Below, in pieces: positions 22,420 through 33,040 of a stretch of DNA of 64,000 nucleotides. Origin of the DNA: Tetracentron sinense (taxonomy: Eukaryota; Streptophyta; Magnoliopsida; Trochodendrales; Trochodendraceae); contig CM026554.1 of the NCBI GenBank assembly GCA_015143295.1, forward strand, positions 28,781,531 to 28,845,530, given 5' to 3'. The number at the start of each line of letters is the position of its first letter. Position 1 is the stretch's first letter. The translations under genes were made by a program, and so were the position numbers. Below the pieces are notes generated by a model. That model worked only from the letters and a program-made list of their open reading frames with translations, was not told where the DNA came from and did not search any database.

Positions 22420-23157
22420 TGTTGATGATAGTTATTGAAAAGTTTGACTTGTGAAATTTTGAACTTAAGAACGTTGTTCATAATCCAATAAAATAATGAC
22501 ACGTGGCTCAATGGACATTCTGACATATTACATACTAAAATCCTCTTTTGAGATTTGATTAACAGAATTCCATGTTTATCTGATAATGATGATTTTAGTC
22601 ACTAATGATCACTGATTTTCAGGCTTTTATGCTTTTAGTTCATGTAAAGGATTATGCTCCTTGATGACTTTCTTACCCCTACATCACTGATGAAAATTGA
22701 AACTATTGCGCTTTTAATGCTATTGATGCAGATTCAGGCTCTAACGCCTATGGATATTGTTCATGCTCTAACGCCTTTGGATATTGTTTCAGGCTCTAAC
22801 GCCTTTGGATATTGATTCAGGCTCTAATGCCTTTGGATATTGATTCAAGCTTCAACGCCTTTCTGATGATGATGAGCTTGGTATGGATTAGTACCCCCCT
22901 CTGTGTACCTTTCTGATGACCTATACCAGAAAGAGGATTTGTTCTGTCAGGGGTGAACGGTACGGATTGGTACCCCCCTGTAGGAATGAGTGTGACTGTT
23001 TCCCTTCATTACCTATTCCAGTGAAGCATGAATTACTTCCTTGGCTGACAATCAGGGAGAAAGCATTGAGGATGGATTTTTCCTCAGTTTCTCTTAAGGC
23101 CTGACGGGATGGGTGTCTTCGTCCAACACCTCCGCTTTCCCTATTAGACTTGAGATG

Positions 23158-23192
<35 letters not shown>

Positions 23193-23868
23193 GATTACTA
23201 CTTAGAGGAGTGTTGCTGTCTGAACACTAATACATTACCTCAATAGGACAGTACACCATGAAAGCGTATGACCCGCTTTCACGATGTAGTTACCAACTGC
23301 TTTGGGGGAGGATGATGAGTTGTGGTTTGGAGGGCTTAGATAAAATTTGTTAAAAGATGGATATTATAAATACCGCTTTTAACCTTTGAAGAATATATCC
23401 GAAAGCTTTGGTCATAAAGGCTTAAAGGAGGTATGGTGAAAACGCCTTTATCTTGATGGAATCCAATATTTTCTCTCTAAAAGTCGGTTACAAAAATGGT
23501 TATGACAGCTGTACAAGTTAGTTATGATTTATGTTGATCACCTATAAATAGAGGTGACCCACTCTTGTTTCAGGGAGAGATTTTTCCCAATTCCAATAAG
23601 ATTTCCTGAAATCAAATTTCCAACCAGAATTTACAAAGAAAGAAAGTAAAGGATTCGTCAAGGAAAGACATTCTGTCACTACTGTTCTTCATTGTTCTTC
23701 CTTCTCTCCCTCTGAATCATTTCTTTCTTTTTCCCCTTTCTTTCTTGATATTCCTGAATCATTTTCTCCCAAAATAACTCAATTTAGAACGGTGTAGATA
23801 TCGGATTTAGGCTAGATTGAGGTTACAGTAAACCCTATTTCTTCAAAAATCAAAATCACCCCTCTACA
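22420..23868 (+). repeat. Element C 3' LTR (1449 bp)
   Basis: It matches the 5' LTR but is 91 bp longer. The 28-bp unit with 'aacgcctttggatatt' is present in about three extra copies (22735-22860), and the ATT microsatellite is longer (about 23158-23191). A TATA box is at 23543-23550. Confidence 0.95.
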
Positions 23869-24988
23869 CCAGACAACCTGTTGCAGCTACACCTGAACAT
23901 GTGGAAGTGCATGCACCACCACCACATCCTCCTCCTGTACATCATACTGCAGGAATTGAAGCTTTCAGGAGACTGAGGCCCCCAACGTTTGATGGTACTA
24001 CTAATCCAATGACGGTTGAAGCATGAATCATGCAATTTGAGAAGATTTTAAGGGCGCTCCAGTGTACAGATGAACAGAGGGTTGATTGGGTTTCATTTGT
24101 TATGGAAGGTGAAGCCGAGCACTGGTGGAGAGCTATGGTAAGGTAGAGAGACATTACTAGGACAAGGCAGCCATGGACATGGGCGGAGTTCCTGGACTTA
24201 TTCTACAAGCAATATTCCCAGCATTCGTAAAAGAATAGAAAGAAATTGAACTCCTCACCTTAGAACAGGGAGTAATAACAGTGGTAGAATATGAAGCAAA
24301 GTTTGTTGAACTATCTCAATTTGCACCTCAACTGATCTCGAATGAGAATATGAAGGTCAGAATGTTCGAAATGGGTCTAAGGACATTCATCAGAGACAAA
24401 GTTTCTATACTATAATTAGGAACTTTTGGAGAGATAGTGAACAAGGTTTAGATAGCTGAGAAGAATTCTGAGGAGTTCTTCAAGAGGAGGGACAACAACA
24501 TAAGGGACAGAAGAATGGTTAGAGGCCAGACCAGGGGGCCAATGCAACCAGAGAAGAGGGCCAGTCCTGCCCCCTATCTGGTTGCTAGGCCGATGCAGAA
24601 TACTCAGAGGCCTACACCTGCCCCTCGCCCTACCCCGACTACGACATCAATCAATCGTCCTGCCCAGCCTACCCCTCCAGTAGTGTTTGAGACTTGTGTT
24701 CATTGTGGGAAAAAGCACAAGGCTGGGGGATGCCACACTCTCACTGGCAAGTGTTTTCAGTGTGGTGATTTGGGACATCAGATTAGGGATTACCCTCAGC
24801 GGTCACAGCCAACAACTCAACAGTCCCAGATACAAGGAAACAGGTCTCCAGCTAAGCAAACACCACAAAAAAAGCCTCCTCTAGCGCCAAGGACTCAGCA
24901 GGCTCCTCATCCTCCTCGCCAGAACACTCAGGGTAGAGTCTTTGCCATCTCAGAGCAAGATGCTCTAGCTTCAGATGATGTGGTCTAA
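23869..24988 (+). pseudogene. Element B gag, remaining part
   Basis: This continues the Gag begun at 10219: HHTAGIEAFRRLRPPTFDGT, IMQFEKILRALQCTDEQRV, FVMEGEAEHWWRAMVR, WAEFLDLFYKQYSQ. After a shift it reads ELLTLEQGVITVVEYEAKFV, then MVRGQTRGPMQPEKR to the zinc-knuckle region CFQCGDLGHQIRDYPQ, where the last cysteine of CX2CX4HX4C is a tyrosine. A second C-rich block (CVHCGKKHKAGGC) precedes it. It contains several stops (24024, about 24145 and others) and a frameshift near 24230. The frame ends at TAA 24986. Confidence 0.88.
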
Positions 24989-25430
24989 GGTACGTATGAC
25001 TTATAATTTAATTGAGTAGAATTAATTACATGTTGCAAATTGATTGTCTGATATTGTACTTGTAGGAACATGATATTATATATGTATATATATGATATTA
25101 TGAAATTATATACTATGTATGATTTAAATTATGATATACTAAATTGACACTTAGTTATTTATGAACTCAGGATCACTATTGATAAACGATTGTCTAACAC
25201 ACGTGTTGATTGACACAGGATCTGCGCACTCTTTTGTTACACCTAGGTTTGCCCAAGGTTTTCCATCAAAGTCGTGACGGCTAGATAGTGAGTTGTCCAT
25301 TGCCACTCCCCTTGGTAGCTTAGTTATCACAAGTGAGGTGTACAATACCTGTATTATCCGTATCAGGCAACACGAAATACCAGTGAATCTGATAGTACTC
25401 GATTTCTAGGATTTTGATGTAATTCTGGGC
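24989..25430 (+). pseudogene. Element B protease region
   Basis: About 25175-25430 reads LLINDCLTHVLIDTGSAHSF, VTPRFAQGFPSKS, stop, LDSELSIATPLGSLVITSEV, ...IPVNLIVLDF, stop, [20 protein letters not shown]. The DTGS catalytic motif and the closing ILGMDWL are intact. The first 180 bases after gag are AT-rich and do not read as coding. Two stops inactivate it. Confidence 0.82.
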
Positions 25431-26445
25431 ATGGATTGGCTATCAACCTACTACGGAAATGTCGACTGCTTTGAGAAAAGAGTTGATTTCAAGCCAGTCA
25501 ATGAAAATCCTTTTCACTTTCGGGGATTGAGGAAGATGGGCCTTGTCCGATTTACGGCTTTGAGCATTGCTACTTCAGAAACACCAGAGTCGGTAAGCAT
25601 TCCGGTGGTTAGTGAATTTATGGATGTATTTCTAGAAGAATTGTCAGACCTACCACCAGATCGAGAAGTAGAATTCATGATAGACTTAGCCTCGGGAACA
25701 ACACCAATATCGAGAGCACCTTATAGGATGACTCCAGCTGAGTTAAAAGAATTAAAGGAACAAATCGAAAAATTGCTTCACAATGGTTTCATCAGACCAA
25801 GTGTATTACCATGGGGAGCTCTAGTGCTTTTCGTGAAGAAGAAGGATGGATCGATGAGAATATGCATCGATTATAGGCAATTAAACAAGGTCACCATAAA
25901 GAATAAATATCCTTTACCAAGAACAGATGACCTGTTTGATTAATTGCAAGGGGCAAAATTCTTTTCCAAGATCGACTTAAGGTCAGGATACCATCAGTTG
26001 AAAATCAGATCAGAAGATATTCCTAAGTCGACATTCAGGACAAGATATGAACATTACGAATTCTTGGTGATGCCATTCAGACTAACAAATGCACCTACAA
26101 CATTTTGGATATGATGAACAGGGTGTTCAAACCAGCCCTTGATAGTTATGTTATAGTTTTTGTGGATGATATCCTTGTATATTCCAAGACTATGGAGGAT
26201 CATGACCATCACCTCTGAATTACACTTGAGACCCTAAGAGAACATAAGTTATATGCTAAACTCAGCAAGTGAGTGTGAACTTTAGCTAGAGAATGTGGCA
26301 TTTCTAGGCCATGTGGTTTCTGGGGATGAAATTTCAATTGATTCTGCAAAGATTTAAGCAGTGTCAGATTAGAAGAGGCCGAAGAGTGTGACAAAGATCA
26401 GAAGTTTCTTAGGCATTGCTGGATATTATAGAAGGTATGTTGAGC
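25431..26445 (+). pseudogene. Element B reverse transcriptase
   Basis: The order of motifs is [114 protein letters not shown], then after a frameshift near 26100 VIVFVDDILVYSKT. The FVDD active site is kept. Stops are at about 25941, 26218, 26272 and 26356. The RT connection KIRSFLGIAGYYRRYV follows. At 26446 the text jumps to the far end of integrase, so RNase H and most of integrase are deleted. Confidence 0.9.
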
Positions 26446-26774
26446 CATTTGAAATCATCTGGAGGGTAGGCGAAGTAACATACCTGGTTACTTTACCTCC
26501 TCATATGGCAGCAATCCATAATGTCTTCCATGTCTCAATGCTAAGGAAATACATTCTGAACCCATCTCATGTCATTGACTTGGAACCACTAGAAATTCGA
26601 AAATATTTGATAGTGGTTGAACAACCGGTTCAAATTCTAGATCAAAAGGAGTATGTCTTGCGCAAGAAGACCATCCACTTTGTTCTCCTACGTTGGTAAC
26701 ACTACTCCGCTGAAGAAGCCACGTGGGAAAGAGATGATGAAGTTCGAGAAAAGTATCCTCACTTGTTTAACTAA
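26446..26774 (+). pseudogene. Element B integrase tail with chromodomain-like end
   Basis: It reads EPFEIIWRVGEVTYLVTLPP, HNVFHVSMLRKYILNPSHVI, QPVQILDQKEYVLRKKTIHF, stop at 26697, then HYSAEEATWEREDEV, KYPHLFN and TAA. The EEATWE block is the C-terminal part of the group II chromodomain of Tekay/Del chromoviruses, which targets integration to marked chromatin (family knowledge). It joins RT directly through the deletion at 26446. Confidence 0.88.
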
Positions 26775-26800
26775 GGTATGTAATTTCGAGAACGAAATTC

Positions 26801-26816
26801 TTTTAAGGGGGGAGGA
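26801..26816 (+). other. Element B polypurine tract
   Basis: The sequence ttttaaggggggaggatgta includes a purine run that ends where the 3' LTR begins (TG at 26817). Confidence 0.75.
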
Positions 26817-28620
26817 TGTAGAGATCCGAATTTAGTTCCCCGACATTTATGCCATTTATATGAATTTCTTAGAATATATGTCTGATTTTAAATGCATGTA
26901 TACCTATGGAAATTAATATGGAATGCTTAGTTGTAGAAATCCAAATGTTTTGGAGTTCTCTTTCACCTTCATCCAACTTGATAAGACATTTTGACCTCCA
27001 AAGACTTGAAATTAGGATATCACTATTAGATAACAAATTGTTCATATTTGAATGACGATTCCAACGCACTTTGAATCGTCCAATTCCGATGACTGAGTCA
27101 AAAGTTACGAGTCTTTTACTGAAGCGGGTTCTAGAAAAAAAATATCGAACTGTCAGGGTCCGATCGATCGGACAAGACCAGTAGGGTCTGAAGAACCATG
27201 TTATATTTTGTTTATGCTTCAACAATGAGATTGAGATTTATATTGAATGTATGTGGATATATGAGGAGGATGTGATGAATGTATGGAATTGAATGGAAGA
27301 TATGAAAGAATTTGAATGATTGAGATGAATTATTTGTGGGATTATAATTATATGTTAGTTTGATTTTTTGATCATAATTCATGAGAATTATTATTGATAA
27401 AATAGCTGGTATAATTATGATATTGGTCTCGATTAAAAAATGGGATTTTGATATTTAAATTAGATTGTGACTTATGTGTATTTAAATATAAACTGTGATT
27501 ATAGATTGTTGAATTAATAGAAAGATGAAATGTTGTGTGTTTATTTTAGTGATATATATTTAGGTAAAGGAACCTTCGATGAAGGTCAAGCTTGCCTAGG
27601 CCTAGTTAACATAGTGGAATGAGACGCTATGATGAGATGTCCTATGGCCCTTGACTATTAGTCTTAGGTACAATTTAACCAAATGTGTATCACTGTGCAC
27701 TCACCAATGAAAAATATGCACATGTATGAAGAGAGAACTAAGGGCACTAATAAGATTTCAAGTAGACCAAAAGCAAAGTAAGTAAGTATATAATAAAGAA
27801 AGACACACAAAAGCGATAATGCGTGTTTATGTTTTGCACCACCGAATACCATCAAAAGGGCAATAAGTATGTCAAAGTAAGTAAGCCGTCGTACCGGAAA
27901 ATGTACTAAACCATTCGTGCCGGATAATGTATCTCGGTAAAGTAAAGTATAGTAACTCCTTTCCTTATACGTAAAGCGGTATTTTAATTTATTACCGATG
28001 CATGTGGATGTGTTGTTCATAAAATGATAAAGTAAGAAGTATGAAAAGTAAGAAAGAAAGAAAAGAAAGCTACTGACATAATGCACCTGTTCGTTTTCTA
28101 CACTCTAATTTATGTATGTGAATTGAAGTATGAAACGCATGTATGTTAATGTTCATTATATTGTTTACTATTGTTCGTTATAGACACGGAGTAACTTGTT
28201 ACTCAGCCGATGACTTTGTTGTCGGCAGGTTTTGGTTTTGACATTTGTGCACCCGGATCGTGAGAAGAAGAAGAATACATAGAAGAACCTGAAAGTGAGT
28301 ATCTCGAAGAAGAACAAGATCTTGATCAATGGCCCTACTGTTGAAGTTGATTTATTAGTATTTAAATTTCAAGAAAACTTTAATTGACTTTATGGAGAAT
28401 CATGTTTAGCTTAGTTTTATGATTATGATCATGATGGATGAGCAGAATTTTATTACATTTCACTTGCAGTTATGGATTATTGATTTAGTTGATGTTATTA
28501 ATTGAGGAAATTTTTAGGTTCGTATTTTAGTATGCCTTAAATGCTTTAACATGATGGTTTGTTAAGTAAGTCACGTACCAAGATCTCACATTCTCCTAGG
28601 TGGGGTTTTGGGGCGCGACA
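26817..28620 (+). repeat. Element B 3' LTR with internal deletion (1804 bp)
   Basis: It aligns with 7748-10042. About 455 bp corresponding to 8151-8605 of the 5' LTR are missing at 27189-27198, which removes the TATA box and two of the three 'cgatcgatcg' copies. It ends GGGCGCGACA before the flank gttag. Confidence 0.93.
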
Positions 28621-29565
28621 GTTAGTAATCTATACACATCTACATAGATTTATCATTTTTCTTAACAAATAATACTAGAGCACCCCAAGGCGGCACACTA
28701 GGTCTAATAAAGCCTTAGTCTAAGAGATCTTGTAATTGCTCATTGAGTTCTTTCAATTCAACAGGTGTCATTCGATATAGAGCCATTCGATATAGAGCCT
28801 TAGAAATATGATTAGTTCCAGGAATCAATTCAATAGTGAAATCTACTTCCCTTCTTGGTGCCAACACTGGTAACTCTTCTAGAAATACATTAGGCAAATA
28901 TTTGATAACAAGGAAATTCTACAAACATATCTTTTCTTTATTATCTCCCACAATATAGGCTAAAAACTCTTGGCGTCCCTTCCGAATAAGATTAGTGGCA
29001 CATAATGTAGATATTAAATGTGACTATGCTACACATTAAGTACCTCGAAATTGAAATTTAGACTGACCAGGAATTTGCAAAATGAAAGTCTTTCTAAAAC
29101 AATCAACAGTAGCACGATAGACATAGACAGAGTCAATCCATACCCAAAATCATATCAAAATCTTGCATCTCCAACAATATCAGGTATACTATCGATTCCT
29201 TATCTTGTATATTAACTAAACAAGACTTACATACTAGATTTGAAATCAAGGAATCTCCAACTAGTGTGGCCATTGATAAAGAGTGGTCTAATTCTTCTAT
29301 TTTTACATTCAACTGACATGCAAAATGGGATGATATAAAAGAATGTGTCGAGCCGAGGTTAATAAGTACTCGTGCTATAAACTAAAAGATGATTAGAGTA
29401 CCTTCAATAACTGAATTGGAGGCATGGGCATCTTGCTAGATCAGTGCGTACAGTCTCCCCTGAGTATTAAATCTCTTATTGTCTCTTTTTGCTCTTTGTT
29501 CTGTCGAGACTAATGTTGTTGTCAATGCTTCTGGGGCTGATCATGCCTAGTCTATTGCATTCCAC
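28621..29565 (-). pseudogene. Gypsy element A: protease to RT start, part 2
   Basis: On the minus strand, 28897-28715 reads MPNVFLEELPVLAPRREVDF, ELIPGTNHISKALYRM, TPVELKELNEQLQDLLD, then [18 protein letters not shown] and CIDY. This is the segment just before the RT core at 7747-7408. A small tandem repeat doubles ALYRM. Upstream (28900-29500) decayed protease sequence can be recognised (ILAGRQEFLAYIVGDN-like and DMDFGYGLTLSMSIVL-like blocks) with several stops. The fragment ends near 29565, where unrelated repeat DNA begins; LTRs of A are not seen. Confidence 0.85.
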
Positions 29566-30321
29566 GTGGATACCAATAGGGTGGAGTCAGGAATTTTAAC
29601 TTGGGGGGCCGAAGTACATACATCAAAAAAATTAATGGGACTGGGTATGGGGCATAGGGGGGGGGGGGGGGGGGGGGGGGGGCATAGCCCCGAATAATTT
29701 TTTTTTAGTAATGAGTCCATCCTGGTCATAAAATTCGTTAATGTTGCATTCCAAAAAGGAGTTAATTTACCGCGCATTTTCACTTTGGAACGAAATGTCG
29801 GTCTTCATTGGGGCTGCGGCTTCTGCCCACCTTTTTAATACTCACTAATTGTGGTTAGGATTCACTCACCCCTAGAGTTCATCCATTTAACCTTGGTTTT
29901 TAGAAAAAAATAAAAACTTTAAATTGGTTAAGCTTAACCACGATTAAACGAAATGAAATGAGAATACATTTTATGTAGTCAAATGCGGGATGTGCTAATC
30001 ACTACTCTAAAATTACTGTATTTTTATATACTTTTTATTACTATCATCATCATGATTATTATTTTTACACGCGCAATTTGTGTTTAGTGGAATGTGTGTG
30101 TCTCCCTTGCTTGACACACGTCCCTTTTAACATCTATTAACTGTGGTTAAGATTCACTCACATGCTTGACACACGTCCCTTTTAACATCTATTAACTTAA
30201 CTTACACGCGCGATATTTTTTGGGGGCCACTATATACAAAGTTTACATATTATTATTATTATTTTTTTTAAAAATTATCCATATAAAATACTAAACTTTC
30301 AAAAAAAATTTAGGGGCCATG
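29566..30321. other. Repeat DNA with a 26-base G run and foldback MITE fragments
   Basis: 29575-29830 begins 'ggtggagtcaggaatttta' and contains a run of 26 G at 29657-29682. 29846-29960 and 30106-30200 are partial copies of the 'tgtcccttttaacaccc...gattcactcacccctaggg' repeat seen many times to the right. No gene is seen. Confidence 0.6.
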
Positions 30322-31058
30322 TGTCACGGGCAAAGCACGTAACTAGTCAAATCTCATGCGACATTTGATCGATTCGTTGACCAAGTTAGCCTGTTCGGTC
30401 AGTTGCCTAGAAATAAGAATAAGCACACCACAATACACAAGAAATAAGTAAAGATCAATAATATGCTAACAAGATAACGTGGAAAAGAATAGTCCTCTTA
30501 GGCTCTTGGAGCACCTATCCCTAGAAGAACATGAGAGAGTGTATCTTTGGACTTCATCTCGGCCTTGCCAAAAGTAAGGGAGGTGGTAGTTTACTTGAGT
30601 GAGTTGTCTTTGTACTATCTTTGATCACTTGCTTCCTTAGTGTCTCTATTTTTTTTTTGCATAGTGACTTGTAACCTTTACCTTGATGCAATACTATTGA
30701 TCTTTGTTTCTTTCTTGTGAATAGTGGTATGTTTATTCTTGTTTCCTAGGTAACTGATTGAACAGGCTGACTTGGTCAATGAATCGATCAAGTGCCGCAC
30801 GGGATTTGACTAGCTACGTGCTTTGCCCGTGACAATTGCTCTCTCATGGTCTTCTAGGGATAGGGTGACTCCAAGAGTCCAAGAAGATTCATTTCCACCT
30901 TATCTTGATGCAATACTATTGATTTTTGCTTCTTTCTTGTGTATTGTACTATGCTTATTCTTGTTTCCTAGGTAACTAACTGAACAGACAGACTTGGTCG
31001 ATGGATATCAATCAAGTGCCGCATGGGATTTGACTAGCTATGTGCTTTGCCCATGATA
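30322..31058. repeat. Inverted and direct copies of a Copia-type LTR end
   Basis: The word 'tgtcacgggcaaagcacgt' starts at 30322 on the plus strand. Its reverse complement ends at 30834 and again, with changes, near 31058. The accompanying sequence ('ctagtcaaatc', 'gttgaccaagt', 'tgcctag', 'aagaataagca') is shared by all three. So one LTR-end copy lies on the plus strand and two on the minus strand, about 220 bp apart. No coding part of the element is present. Confidence 0.6.
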
Positions 31059-31065
31059 GATGGCG

Positions 31066-31251
31066 TCCTGGATATCAAGACAATGATGATGGCACGTTCT
31101 TCTCCGATATTCCTACCTATAGCAATACTAAAGTCGAGCATACATACGATGATAATCATGCGTTAATAGTCGGGAGGAAAAAAAGGTGGTAGATGATAAT
31201 GAAAATGGACGCGATGGGTGCGTGGAATGGATGATGGAACGTTATTTTTTT
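31066..31251 (+). other. Unassigned stretch with a short open frame
   Basis: About 31064-31197 is open in one frame (DRWRPGYQDNDDGTFFSDIP and on) for roughly 45 codons with a composition that looks coding. I do not recognise it, and it has no start or clear splice borders. It may be an exon relic or chance. Confidence 0.2.
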
Positions 31252-31522
31252 GGCTTTGGATTCTCGCCAGAGAGGTGCTCTCGGGCCACCACAAATGAGG
31301 CTACAAGTGGGTGGAGAAGTCATTTCATGGGCCCCATGATTTTGACTTCTCCAGCCTTTATTTGACACTTGGTGATAAAATGGTGAGATAAATGGAGTGA
31401 TATATCAAATGGGGAGAAGTCAAAAATCAGGGGAGAAATGAAATGACTTCTCCCACCACTTGTTGCCTAAGTGTGGTGGCCCGAGAGCACCTCTCTGGCA
31501 CGGCCAGAGAGAATCCGAAGCC
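31252..31522. mobile_element. Foldback MITE with 9-bp target duplication (Mutator-like)
   Basis: Left end GGCTTTGGATTCTC and right end GAGAATCCGAAGCC are inverted repeats with one mismatch. The arms continue with 'gccagagaggtgctctcggg' against 'cccgagagcacctctctggc'. The flanks tattttttt (31243-31251) and tattttttt (31523-31531) agree over nine bases, the length expected for Mutator-type insertions, though the site is low-complexity. It is 271 bp long and has no coding potential. Confidence 0.7.
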
Positions 31523-31827
31523 TATTTTTTTTACTTTTAAATTGCCATTTTACCCTCGGCCAAGGGGTGAAAGAGGAGAAAGAATGAACGGGGGTAGAGA
31601 GCAAAGGACATAAAAGGTAGGGGCTTTCTTACAAATAGCTAAAATGATAAGGGGTATTTATGGAAACCTGAGACTTTTTACGAATAGTTAAAACGATAAG
31701 CCCTTCGTTTAAATTAGGGTGGTGCTACTCGAACCCCCCACATTTACTGAAATACACATATTAGAAAATTATAGGGTGAAACACCATTAAGAAGATAAAA
31801 AGACTGAAGAGCCCTCTTTGTCTGTCG

Positions 31828-32204
31828 GCTCAGGATCCTCTCGAGTTCAACTCGAGAGAATCTCTCAGTTTGAACCCCTAGATGTCACCACGTGTCTCCT
31901 TTGACACCCCTTAACCTTGGGTAAGGTTCACCCACCCCTACGGTTCACCCATCCATCTTTGGTTTTTTTTTTTAAATATTATTTCTTTTTTTAAAATAAT
32001 TTTTTTTTTAAAATTAAAAAAACTCTAAAAACAGTTTTTTTTAATTTAAAAAATAATAATTAATATTAATATAAAAAAAAACCCAAGGATGGGTGGGTGG
32101 GTGAACCTTACCCATGGTTAAGGGGTGTCAAAGAGACACGTGGCGACCTCTATGGGTTCAAACCGGAGAGATTCTCTCGAGTTGAACTCGAGAGAATCCT
32201 GTGC
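31828..32204. mobile_element. Long foldback MITE, copy 1 (family F)
   Basis: It is almost wholly self-complementary. The left arm runs from CAGGATCC at 31831 through 'ctcgagttcaactcgagag', 'caccacgtgtctcctttgac' and 'ttgggtaaggttcacccacc'. The right arm mirrors these and ends at 'gaatcctg' 32201. An AT-rich centre (about 31970-32075) joins them. The outer 3-4 bases may add to the TIR. No clear target duplication was found. Confidence 0.75.
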
Positions 32205-32514
32205 CTCGTCTTAATCCTTTTTCTTGGTCGAAAAAATTCCTGCAACTCGTCTGTCTTTCTATTCGACCAAAGAGAAAGCGAGTTAGAACCTTGCTTCTAT
32301 CTCTCACGGTTAGGTGCGTCTGTGATAATAATCCGCCTTCAGATCCTTCACAGACCTAGACCTTGATCTAGTTGGTGATGCCAGGTTGTTTGGGTGATGA
32401 CCTGAACCATCTTCGTGCGTCCTCATAATAATATATAGGCTTTCTGCAACCATAGAATGGACAAATATACATGCAAATTGCTGAAAGGACCCACTTAGAA
32501 CACAAATTGATAAG
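32205..32514. other. No gene recognised
   Basis: This is mixed-composition DNA between the MITE and the LTR of element D. Short frames here match nothing I know. It is probably the DNA into which element D inserted. The 5 bases before the LTR are ataag. Confidence 0.4.
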
Positions 32515-32716
32515 TGTGAGGGGAAATTACCGAAAGGACACGCGTCAGCAGCAGCTCCTCTCAAGTTCTGGTTTACCAGTAGAAGGTTGGAGTGGAGGGT
32601 GTGATACCCTGACCTGTGCTCCGATGATAAAGTCAGTAGGTGTAGAAGATGATGAACAGTAAGAAAAGTGCAGAGAGTTTGAAGGTCTTCGCCCCCTTCA
32701 CACTGTTTTTCACATG

Positions 32717-32724
32717 TTTATATA
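32717..32724 (-). promoter_or_regulatory. TATA box of element D LTR
   Basis: The minus strand reads tatataaa within 'ggcctatataaacatgtg', about 320 bp downstream (in transcription sense) of the 46-bp repeats. Confidence 0.65.
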
Positions 32725-33040
32725 GGCCACCCTTGCCATGGCCATGGGCACCCATTGATGTCCATGCACACCTCAAATCCCTGATGTGTACTTCAGTAAG
32801 CATTTTAGATAGATCTCCCGGTCATCCGTAGTGCACGCGTATCTGCACACAAAAGAGAGCAGGCAAAGAGTAGGAACTCGTCCGAGGTGACTGGCATTTA
32901 ATGCTGCATTTAATGCCAAGATAGTGTTTCCCACCTACCATTGTAGAGGTGGGATCAGTCCCAGGAGACTGGGCAGTAGTGCCAGATCTCATTACGTGTT
33001 AGGATACGCGATCGTTGACAATAGGACGACGGATACGTCG

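Larger units (their letters stand above)
10371..23868 (+). mobile_element. Element C: Ty3/Gypsy Tat-lineage element with antisense PMD gene
   Basis: The LTRs 10371-11728 and 22420-23868 start TGTTGATGATAG and end ACA. The order inside is primer site, gag, protease, RT, RNase H, second (archaeal-type) RNase H, integrase, then a minus-strand passenger gene (17860-21701) and a polypurine tract. A second RNase H and an extra ORF before the 3' LTR are marks of the Tat lineage (family knowledge). Flanks gtaga and ccaga share only three of five bases, so the target-site duplication is weak. The LTRs differ at about 25-30 positions by eye plus repeat-length changes. The element sits in gag of element B. 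Confidence 0.93.
7748..28620 (+). mobile_element. Element B: Ty3/Gypsy chromovirus (Tekay/Del-like), interrupted
   Basis: The element is bounded by LTRs 7748-10042 and 26817-28620 that begin TGTAGAGA and end in (A/G)ACA. Five-base flanks attag (7743-7747) and gttag (28621-28625) differ by one base and are the likely target-site duplication. Inside are a tRNA-Met primer site, gag, protease and RT, then a deletion, then an integrase tail with chromodomain-like end, and a polypurine tract. Element C is inserted in gag. It sits in a related minus-strand Gypsy copy. The order of domains and the EEATWE...YPHLF end point to the Tekay/Del group of chromoviruses (family knowledge). Confidence 0.9.

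Noticed and set aside
29547-29783. Proline-rich minus-strand frame
   Set aside because: The prolines come from the G run on the plus strand; it is not a gene.
31828-32204. Target-site duplication for foldback copy 1
   Set aside because: Different choices of the element tip give only 3-base agreement; I could not define one.
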